Below, piece after piece: positions 49,401 through 61,400 of a DNA stretch of 64,000 nt. The position numbers and the translations under genes were made by a program. The notes below the pieces were generated by a model, which had not been told where the DNA came from, searched no databases, and worked only from the letters and a program-made list of their open reading frames with translations. Source of the DNA: Cydia pomonella (taxonomy: Eukaryota > Arthropoda > Insecta > Lepidoptera > Tortricidae); assembly GCF_033807575.1 (NCBI RefSeq), contig NC_084711.1, positions 14,136,001 through 14,200,000 on the forward strand, in the 5' to 3' direction. Position 1 is the first letter of the stretch; each line of letters starts with the position of its first letter.

Positions 49401-52400
49401 ACAGGGTGCTGCTGGTGTTGCCGGAGATAGCCTTGAACGTGATGGGCACCATGTGGATGTTCTGCGACGTCATAGAGTGCTCGGTCTCGGACAAGTTCTC
49501 AAACGTAGTTATTCAGAGTAAGTCACCGTCGAACGACGAAAATAGCATACGGTTTCATATTTAACGCAGTGAAAGTTTTTTTAGGACATATGGTGAAATT
49601 GCGCTTATTATATACAGAATAGGAAACTATCTATCTACCAAAATATTTATCAAAATTTGATGAAATAAAACGACAATAAGATAAAAATTAGCCGATAAAA
49701 ACTTGGTTTGGAAGAGTGATTTAAGTAACATTTTCCTTCGACCAGGCATAGTCCTTTTCAACTGGGTGCAACTCGCGCTGACTGTGTTCGGTCTGTTCAT
49801 GGTGTTCGACCCGCTGGGCTCGGTGAACTACGGGGACATGGTGGACACGCCCAACCAAGTGCGGCACCACCGCAAGGTCACCGGGCTGTGGTCGAGGCGG
49901 TTCCGGTGGGCCTTCTGCTGGCTCAAGCGGGATGAGCATGGGAAGGAGGCTTTTCAGCAGGTTGCAGGTGAGTTTCCACAATTTCTCTATGCTTGGCAAG
50001 ATGCTTGTAACTTATATATATAACAGAAAGCAGTATTAACAAAAATTTATGTATAATCACCTGCAGAATTTTACTTACAGAACCTGTGTGTTCTGTACAA
50101 CAGACTTTTAGACAAAAATATGAACGCCTCGTTTGCTAATTCAAGTGGAAAATCCTACTTTTAGGATCTCGAACTTACAGGCAAAATGATCTCATAGCAA
50201 AGTCTAATTTTGTTCAATAATGGACAACAACAACAACTTGCTGTCTCCATCTATATCAGGAATCTTTTTCCAGCTCTCCTCAGCGCCCTATTCAGATCAA
50301 CAGACCTCGTCCCGTCCGACGTTGTGGCGGGCTGCGTCCTGCTCCGAGTGCGCCAGAAGCGAGAGACCCGCGAAATGCGCCGTATACAAATGCTCAACGA
50401 CGAAGAACCTATATACACCACTGATGTCAACAAAATTTTCTCCGAGACCCCGCCCTGGATGAACCTTAAAGATGCTTTGCATTACCTTAGGCTGTCCATA
50501 GCGGCATACGGCTGGCCCTATGTGTTGTATCGGCACTGCTTCACTGGTTTCTGCAAGTTGGCCAGGCACTTGACGTGTTGCTGTTGTCGGTAAGTTATAA
50601 GTGGATTAAAAAAAACTGTCTCTTACTTAATAGCGTCATTCGCAAACCAGATCTAGACTCGTCCTGTCAAGTGGGGAAACTGAGGACAGTAGGGATAACA
50701 TTGGACAAAGGAAATATATAATTACATATCGATTAAAAGAACATTACTAATTGTACTATTTAATTATGTCAAACGCAGATCAGTGTAAATTAAATGGCAA
50801 TCGCAAAGCAATTGTTTTGGACTGATTACATCAGCGGATATCTCTGTTATTTAATCTAATTATTACCTACGATATAGCGTAGCTACTATCGATTTCATCA
50901 TTCTTATCGAACAACAGGCGGAATAATACCTATGCAGTTGCACTTATCAAGCACTTGAATTAAGTGTTTTATGGTTATATTCCTGTGGATAACTAGATTT
51001 GCTGCTACCGTTTTGATAGATGACGAGCAAAGTAATTACTTGCGTACCTACTTGTAACCGTGTTCGGTTACATTGAGTTAAGATGGCGATGGAATTAAAT
51101 TAGGTACCTAAATATAGATTGTGAAGAAGCTTTTCATTATACACCCACGCCTGTCAGTAGAATATACTGCTATAAATACTCTTTCGTAGGTAGAACTGTT
51201 TCCATTATCTTGTCCTCAACCTTTTATTTAACATTCACTGAACACACGGCGTATTCCGTTTACTTTTACTTGCTCTATAAAAATTCAACTTAACGGTTAA
51301 TTAGTTACCGATCAAGGTTTTTTTTTAAGTTTTTGTACACACAATCCTCTAAGACTTAACATGCACTGCGATCAACCCTCTACCCTCTAAGACTGCGGTA
51401 ATTGGCTTAGATATATATAGTCTAATTGATCTACATAGGAGAGATATGTTTCGTTGTTAGGCTTTTAGAGAATGATAGTTACTTTCGTCACGTAATCTAA
51501 GGGCCTACCGCGAACCAAGTTCGACGTGTTGCCTCTCTATCGCACTTGTGAATTCGTACGTAAGTGTGATAAAGAGGCAACAAGTCAAACGTGATTCGCG
51601 GTAGGCCCTCTGATACGCTACTTTTGATGTTGACAGTACCTACTTATTATCTCAATATGTCTAGATAAAATGGCATACATAAAGAAACCTCTCTTTTCAG
51701 CCCCAAGAACTCGATTGTAACGGACGACAACTGTTGCATGTGTCACTTCGCCGGCGTCAAGTACATGTCCAAACTAGAGGCCGACGACATCATCTTCGCG
51801 TCTTTCAACAATCACGTCTTTGAGGTACGTACCTATACCTACAGTTGACAGTAGGTAGGTAAATCTTGATTTTTAAATTCTCTCTGTACAACGTCGGCTG
51901 AGAATACGTGTGCCATATCCATTTTTTCAGAAAAAATAGTGTTTTAATGATTTCTAAAATAATAAAAAACATGCTATAATTGATATGGGTCAAATATTCT
52001 TAAAAGGCATACAACGCCCTCCGAATCCAATATAATGACGCCTTCAGGATGCTGTTGGGACTGCCTCGTTACTGCAGCGCTTCAGGGATGTTCGCCGCGG
52101 AACGAACTGATGACTTGTATGCCATCAGGCGTGAGCGAATAGCGTCTCTGTTGTGCCGGGTGCGGGGCAGTCATAACAGCATACTCAAGGCCATAGCTGA
52201 CAGGGTGGATTGTCCCTTTTGGGTGCAGTTATAAATAAGTAATGTAGTATGTAGTTAGTTACTAACGTAGCCATAAGACACACTAACAATCATATGGATA
52301 AACTTTATCTGAAATAAAGAATTAATAATAATAATATTGACACTAACTAATCGGTTTAAAAAATATATATTTTCAAAAATTTGCCATATCCGCATTTTAC

Positions 52401-55400
52401 TATATGATATTAAACTTTGTTAACAAAAATTGTGACATATCCAAAGTTTTATGTCATGTAAGTCATGTTACATTGTACATTTAATATTTACCTACTCATC
52501 AAAAACGGATATGGCAACAATAAAAATGGTTTTCTTTCATCATTACCACTATATTATTCATAATATTTGCATGGTACTATAAAAAATAGTAAACGTACAT
52601 GCATGCATGCAACATGCAACATCTACATGTTAATAAATAAGTTCTATATTTCCTAAATGATATAAAACCTTTGGAGATATTTTTTTTTTGCTTTTCGCTC
52701 TCCTGCTAACCAATTTAAGTGGCGTAGGTAGGACGATGACAAGTCGTGTCATAGAAATAAAATAAGAATTAATGAGAATAATCAGCAAAAATTATCCAAT
52801 AACAGCATATAATAATTGTTCAGCAACAGCGTTAATTAGGACTATCCTCCTAATTAACGCGACCGCTTCTCCATACAAACCTAGTCCCCATTTTCCTCCC
52901 TGGATATTGACATTATAGAATTAATTTCAATTTGGTAAGTATGTAAAAAGTAAAGATTGATTGTGATTTGCGAAATAATTGGCCTCAGAAGTTGTATATT
53001 AAAAACATTTTGAAATGTGAAAGCTCAAATCAGTTTTTAGGGGAAGTTTGTATACGGCTACCATTTACGTACGGCGAAGGTCTTTTTGGTTTAAGGGCTC
53101 CTGTTATAATTATAACTGAGAATCATTATAATTAAGCCGCCCGCGTTTTAGTACCCAAAATAGAAATTAAGTAGGTGGAGAAAGATAGTAGATTGTTAAC
53201 CAAGGGATGAAAGGCACTTTCAGACGAGGTAGTTTCGAGCTCCAAAGAGTCAACCATAGGGCCAAACAGAGATACATACAATTGGTGCAGAGAGAAAAAT
53301 ATATTGAATGATTTAAAAAAGCAAACTAATAAATTACATTATAAACGAATAAGCTATATAAATACTACTACTACTAACTACAATTGATGGCGCAGCGACC
53401 CAAAATGAGTCTTGGCCTCTGACACGAGTACACGCCACCAATTGTCTCGATCTTGTGCCATCTCCCACCAGTTATCGGCTTAGAGATCGCGCAAGTCCGC
53501 TGCAACAAAAGCTATTTGAATAAATAAACAATATATAAACTACCACATATCAAATACATACTGTAAATATAATATTGATGCATACTCGTATTATTCGAAT
53601 TCTTGTTTTAGTATATGCTTACGTAACATCCGCCATCATCGTATATTAATATGTTGTATTTTCATCGGAATGTAAAATTATTCCAATTACTTTTGTCTGA
53701 CTGTTTAAGTTATTAGTTACGTTACAGCGATTTTGAACAAAGTTGGCTATTAAATATACAAACCATTGTAAAGAAAGGTACAATGATTCACGAGCTACTT
53801 ACCTAATAAAATTTATGAGCAGCTTTAAGCGCTTGTCGTGAATATTTCATTATTTACCTGCCGAATTCTTTTGGTGTACTATGTTCACGTTACAATAGCG
53901 GTTTTATATGACGCATATGTTTGCAAATACTTAATTTAATACTCATATATATTATTAAACATGAATTACCTACCTATTAGTATTAGTACCTATGATACAT
54001 AAGTACTTACCGCCCAGTTCGATGCCACTTCTTAAATATATTTTTAGCCCGGATAAGGTGAAATATAATTAAACAGATCATTATATTCTATGTAATTTAC
54101 TATTAAAGTAATATTTATTATCGTATTTATTGTATATATATATATTCAGCTAACTAGTGGCCCATGGATTAATAGCTTAAAACTAGTCTACATATTATAA
54201 AATACATAACTTAAAACTAATAAAACTAAATAGCTTCTGCTCGCATCTGCGTGGAATTATGTCCATACCAAATTTCTTCTTATTCGGATACACGGTTTTA
54301 GCGTGAAGGGGAGACAGATAGAGACCAGACATATTTTAGCATTTATAATATTAATAGGGATTCAGGTAACATCGTAGCGAGGTCACGATCACGAAGATCA
54401 ACCCGCATATATTCTCAGCCCTGGTAGTATAAGTTGCGTTCTCGCGCGCGACTCCATACATCTAGTGCGACTTCAAGTATGGAAACGCGTGCAAGAACGC
54501 AACTTATGCTAGCCGTTCAGGCCGCGTAGCCAACGTGCAAATCGGTTACGCTCCGTAGCGATCGAAACGCAACTGATACTGTCGCACTAATATAGAAGAG
54601 TGATAGAGAGACAAAGCGGTTCGTTGTTGAAGCGATAGCGATTGTCGCCTTAGCTAGGCCGGCCGATATGTTAATCGGTTTGTAAAGTAGATATACAATG
54701 AAGATAATAATAAATTTCTAATTTCTCACGCAATCGAGCTGTTTTTAGCTGAAACTACGAATTTATAAACGATAAACGACAGACAGGATGAGGAACCACT
54801 AGGTATTTGATCTTTGTCCTCCCGTTATCTGCTATTAATCATGATGTCATGATGCAAGTATAAAATATGATTTAATTGCTCATATGTCAATTTGTCAACT
54901 ATTATTTTAATTTTAGATTAATATTTTTTTTAATGTCGTTAGAAAAGTGTTAAGTAAGGTGTCTGAGATACTCGTACGTGCACAAATTTGTGCCCAGGTT
55001 TCTATTAAATTGTAAGAGAAAAAAATATAAATCTAAACGCAAATTGAGATGAATAATTCGCCGTCAGCACCAGGCAAGAACAACTTTGAAAGAGCAATTC
55101 CCGAAACAACCGCAGCGGAACCAGCTGAAGCGTAGTTATATGTATAAGTACGAGTAGGTACTTATTCATTCCGAAATAGGGACTTTACAAAGAAATATCA
55201 ATTCGTTATTCTACATAGTAAAACATAAGACAGCCAGTTTTTAGTAGAATATTTGCATTTTTTTAATGAATGCATAATTTAATTTTATAATTTTCGATGT
55301 TTTCCTTGCTTGACACAGAGATCGTTGTCTTCAAGTCCTCGACTCGTCCTTTAGAAACAAAAGAATGTTATTCGTATAACCGTAATAATTATGAACTTTA

Positions 55401-58400
55401 ATATTTAACAAATCACTGTGCATGTTTACTTAGGTTAATAAATAAATACATACAGATTATGATTTCAACTAAGAACAAAATCAACTTTCGTTACTTTTTG
55501 TAATTGTGAACGCTACTTTCTAATTATTTAAATATCCCACGTATCAAGCATACAACCGCTTGTAGAAATGTACACGTTAAGAGAAATGTGCCGATGTTTT
55601 CAAGTTTTGTTTACCAGCGTAATACATAACACTCGCAACAAGCCAAAACAGCCGTAAACTATCAACACATCTCAACAACATTCTTACCTTAAGTCGAAAA
55701 AGGTATTTTCTGCCGCCCAATATTCTACTACAATACGCCCTTTTGCTAATATCGTATAGTAAGAGGGATGTGAGAGAAAACTTCCGTGGCGCACTCACTC
55801 CCCTTAGTTGGTTGTTTCGATATCGCCTGCTGATGAATTAGGTTAGATATTGTTAGATACGGAACGGCGGAACGCAAATTATTAGAGGGGTAACTTTCAT
55901 CCTAGTATGTGTTTAAGTTATTATGAGTATATTTAACGACGTATATTTGCGACGACCGGTCTGGCCTAATTGGTAGTGACCCTGCCTACGAAGCCGATGG
56001 TTCCGGGTTCAAATCCTGGTAAGGGCATTTATCCGTGTGATGAGCATGGATATTTGTTCCTGAGTCATGGGTGTTTTCTATGTATTTAAGTATTTATAAA
56101 TATTTATATATTATATACTCGTATAAGTATCGTTGTCTAAGTACCCTCAACACAAGCCTTATTGAGCTTACTGTGGGAATTTGTCAATTTGTGTAATAAT
56201 GTCCTATAATATTTATTTATTTATTTTTAATATTTATTTAAGGTGCGCAGAATTTAAAACGTTTCTCTGTAGGTAAAATAATAAAAAAAATAGGACATAC
56301 TTATGCTAATAATATAATAAGTAATTATTTTCCTTAGTTCGTGAGATATCGTGACGTATCAACAATACCTCAGTTTTGTAAATTGTTTGAAATTAACTAA
56401 ATACTAACTACATAAGAACTTATTTCAGTCAATACGCGAAGCTAAAAGAATGAGAGGAGCATCAGGACACGACGTGAAACTTAATGAAACGATAAATAGT
56501 AAATCGAGATAAATAGCAGTACATAGTTGATTAGTACGGAGTAGGTAGGTATACAACAAGCAATATTTCGCGTACCTACCGTTCAGAAGTTCGCCGGCTC
56601 GACTCTCGCGACTGTTCAACTCCCCTCAAGCCATATTCGTTTACAAATTAAACCGCAGAATGCAGGTCATAGTTTTCTTGGCTCCGGGTTGGCTACATAA
56701 ACAAACAATTATTGCGTACGGCTGAAATTTATAGTATCATGCAAACCAACACTCAGTTAAAAAACACTGTAATATGTAGGCAATAGAATGAGAAAATGAT
56801 GTACCTAAGTAAACAAACATGGCTTGGCTAGAATTTGAGATATAATATATAACCGAGTATTTTAGTAACCGAATATTTTAATAAATTTTCACGTCGAAAT
56901 ATCTATTCGACGTTTGCTATAATATATATTTTTTTCTTTTTTCCTTATACTTGATAAACCAACAGAGTGGCCATGCAGTCAGCAGCAACGTAATAAAAAC
57001 GAGTGCAGTGATATACACGCCTGCACACACACTGACTGGACAATATGCATGGGAAAATCAACCGTCAATTTGATTTTCTATTTTCCGAATTCCACTCATA
57101 AAAAGGTAGCATCGTTTATTTAGAGCCTTACCGACTGTCAAAATTGTATAAAGAAAGAGCCCAATATATAAAAGCACCATCTAATTTAACTTTTACCAGC
57201 CATGTCCTAATGACACTACATATGACATCGTAGGAAATGGAGCCAGTCACGGGCGACTTAATGAACGCCGCAGTTGAAATGTTAAACTTCAAAGTTCATG
57301 CTTCAGGCAGTTTTATAACAAGTTTAGTTCAGCTAATGATGTTTGTGCTTTATAACTACAGACTTTGAATACACACAGATACAAGTAATCTAGTGTTTAT
57401 TAAGTTTTACAATAGGTTAAGATAGAAATAGCCGATAAGTCTCTGCAAAAAAAAACACCTATTTATTGCCGACTGTACTTCATGCCAGCAAAGAATTGAA
57501 CTCGTTTATACGTCTATTCGTATTCTATTAAATACTAGCGACGTGCCTCGGTTTCGCACGGGTAAACCTTAACAAATTATAGACCTAAATCTTCCTTAAG
57601 AATCACGCCATTGATAGTTGAAAACCGCATCTGTTCAGCAGTTTTTGAGTTTATTGCGCACATACAGACAGGCGCGATAGTTTCAAATCGACATAATTAT
57701 TAGAAATAAGTGGGTTAAAATCAACTTGCAATTTTGTTAGTTACTTATTTATTTTACTCCTTTTCTGAATAAGGTGAATATTTTTTCAGAAATATAAGCA
57801 ATGTTTACCAATTATTCCAATGTTAGTAGGTTTGGCCAAGCTTTCATATTTTCACTAGGTTCAGTAGGTCGCGCACTGTGACCTAGAATGCGTAGGATAC
57901 TTACATCTCAGTGCACGTACATTAACTTTATTGCAGATCATAAAGGTACGTGTCTAAACTACTCACTCACACAGAAAATCTCTTAGCGAAGTCACAAATT
58001 CACTAAATATAGCTAGTTGTAAAACTCTCTTTAATAACGCCGCTATTTTAACCTAACCAATTATTTAAACATACATTATATACATTTTATCTTTATGACA
58101 ATAACATGTACCTACCTAAATAATAACAATAAGGTGTATTGGTGCGACCTAAGTTCATAGCCGTGACCGTTCCAACATGTTTCGTTTAAATATTTTTGTA
58201 ACAAATAAATTGTTAAAGTTAATATTAACTATGAATAACATTACCAATGATCATGTTAAATATTTATAAGTTAACACGTGTTTATGAAAAACATGGAAAG
58301 CGCCGTGTTTGATCTGTCTATTGGATAATAGACATTTTCTTATGTTGAATTTATTTAAACGTCTTTTTAATGCTCACGTACTCATTGTAAATGTTTTAGC

Positions 58401-61400
58401 ATATTTTCCTGTAAATGTGTAAAACTTGGTGGGGGCACTGCCGTGCCCCCAGATAAATACGCGGGTAACAACTATTTAATATGGGTTTGATGGAAATTTT
58501 GCCTGTCAGTAGACCTTCGAAAACAACAGCTAACGAAATAGGCCTTGTGGCTTAATATTATCAGTTATTAACCCTTTACCAGGCTAAGGGATATATATTT
58601 CCCACATGAAGCACTTCAAACATGTGTTCTATTTTAGATGAGTAAGACTGACATTCCATTGTCATTTCTGAACTGTCAGCCTGGTAAAGGGTTAACAATC
58701 TTATTTATTAACTGTAGGTGTTTGAGTGCTCTCAAACTATTCGGAAAAACAAAAATGGTTGCTTTATAGATAAATTAATAGTTAAAGTTCAATGTACTTA
58801 GTTTTTTTTTTCACGAAAAAAAATATATAATTGTCGACTAGGTATCTAGCCAATCATCCGTACCTACGTTGTTATTATTGGTCGTCCATTGTCTATCCCA
58901 GTGAATACAAGAACGGCATGATAAGGCCCTTTATACATATAACGTGAAGAAAGAGAAAGCGCGGTGATTTATTGCAGAGTCTTTTATACTCATCCTGATT
59001 TATCTCGTTCTACCGTCAGAACGCGTCCATACGTATTCTATATTTAAAAAAATGTCTTAAACATAAAATCAGCCAAATGTAAATAACTGATTAAAATATG
59101 TATTTATTTTGGCCTGTAAATAAGTAGGCAGTTGATTTTGATCTGTAAAATCTACAGATGGGTCGTATACACCGGGTAAATAAGTATTTACTCTTTACCT
59201 GTAGTAAAATCACAGATCAGATTTTTTGCTGTATTATTTTAAATGTATAGGCATAAAATCAAAATAAATATGCCTGGGAATATTTGAACGCGAAATCGCG
59301 ACCGTGTTCCAATCTCAAACCCGGCCTCGAAAAAAGACTGGCATCGCCATCTTGTATTAGAACACTGGGGTTGTCATTGTCACACTCACGAATTGCACGA
59401 TACACTTTACAAGCACATTTTTATTTTTTTAATGATAATTAAGTTAAGACTCATTAAGGCTTGAGCAATCTCGCTTGAAAAGAGATGTTGATACGAACCT
59501 TAGCTATACCAAAATGATTTATACTAATAACCAAGTAATTGTTCCCAGCTCCCGTTCTGCGTGATAACGGACCACGAACGAGAAAGTGTGGTGGTGGCTG
59601 TGCGTGGGTCCATCTCCCTGCGGGACATCTTCACAGACTTCACCGCCGGTTCTGAGCGGTTTGAGGCCGATGGTAACTATTTATAATTACTGTGTAAAGC
59701 CAATAAATTCAGACCAAGACAAGTCTCCAACGATTTTGATAGCACACGCATTGCATGTGTTATTTATACGTCATAATTTAATAGAACTTTGACATTAAAA
59801 ATAATATTTGCACCGCGTGTGCTATTAAAATCGTTGCAGACTTGTCTTGGGGTCGGGTCGACTGTTTTGAAATTTGTCATTTAATTTTTGCGTTTGCACT
59901 ATATCAATTTATTTAGTCTATATCAACTAACAATAGTGTATGACTCACCAGTGATCTAACTTTTGTGTAAATTGAGTGGTTTTCCTTCACCACTTACGTA
60001 ACCTGAGTAATGGGTACATGTATCTAGGCTGTAAAACTTTGATCATGTTAGTCGTTATAGAAGACAGGTTCTTATAAAAAAAAAAAAACTTAATATTTTC
60101 ATTCAATTGAATGTGTAAAGGACTTGTAAGTTTTTTTATCGTAGAATTACTGAAATAAAACCTGAGTGTTAAAATGCAAAACTCGCTTCGGGCTGGAACC
60201 TTCTTTGCGTTCGAAACATTTAAGGCACAGTAGGTTCAGAGAGAGGTTGGAAAGTCGTAGCGCTTTTTGAGATCACAATACGGCTGCCAAAAATTTAATG
60301 AGATATCTTAAGGTCTTTCTCGAGGGACCTCAGCGATTCAACTCCTGAGTTTTTACTTGCGCTCGATAGAAAACAATCTCGAACAAAGGTCTAAAATGCA
60401 CTTTAAATTTATAACAAATTTTGCAGCATAGCTAACAATATGAAAATTGCTTGTAACAATCGGCAATAGCATGTTTCATCCGAGTTCCCGGCGATTAATT
60501 TTTTCATGTCCGTTCCCGAACACTCGGATTCCTCTCGCTCACGCTTATACTCAGTGAGAGGGAGAGACGAACATGAACCTAATGGGCCTTAAGGGTTTTA
60601 CTATTTTGTATTCGATCACGAATTGTGCTTGATTGCAGGCTTGCCTGAAGGCACGGCAGCGCACAAGGGTATGTCGATGGGCGCAGCCAAGATGCTGAAG
60701 CGGCTGATGCCGGTTCTGGACCGCGCCTTCCAGCAGTACCCACATTACGACCTAGTGCTCACAGGTAAAGTAGCGAGTGGAATTGGACCTTTAAGTCTTT
60801 CACAGCAGAGCATTAAGAATTACGGGGCCATTTCAGGATCACTAGAAGTCCTGTGATAATAAAGTCCGTCTAAGGCAACGATAATTTGAAATAGAGGTGG
60901 ATTGTCAAAGAAAATTTTGTAGCCACAGTAAATTTACTGCCATATTTCGACACATAATTAAAACTTTTAGAATGCCATTTGACTTTGATCCTCATTCTTC
61001 ATTGATATGTATTAAAGTAGTTAAATATCAAAAAGTGGCGCCATCTTACCGGGCATAACCATAAGGATCAAAGTCAAATGGCGTTCTAAAAGTTTTAATA
61101 ATGTGTCGAAAGACGGCAGTAAATTTACTGTAACGCCACCATAAGCATCAATTCCTATGTAAAATATTACATTTACCTATAGTGGCCACACTTCGTGGTA
61201 GTAAATTATCTACGACGCCTATACTCAATACAATATAGCAGGCACTGGTTTGTTTTAAAGATCGGTCTGTTCAAAGCTAACGGTCGTAAATGGTCGTGAA
61301 AAATTCTTGATTTTTTTTGATGGGATGGCGGCAGCCTGCGCATGGATGGATATTTATCTTGCTCCTTACAATTGCCACAGTTGGTACAAAATTTATATTT

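Noticed and set aside
49721..50569. Minus-strand frames opposite exons 4 and 5
   Set aside because: Shadows of the DAGL coding exons.
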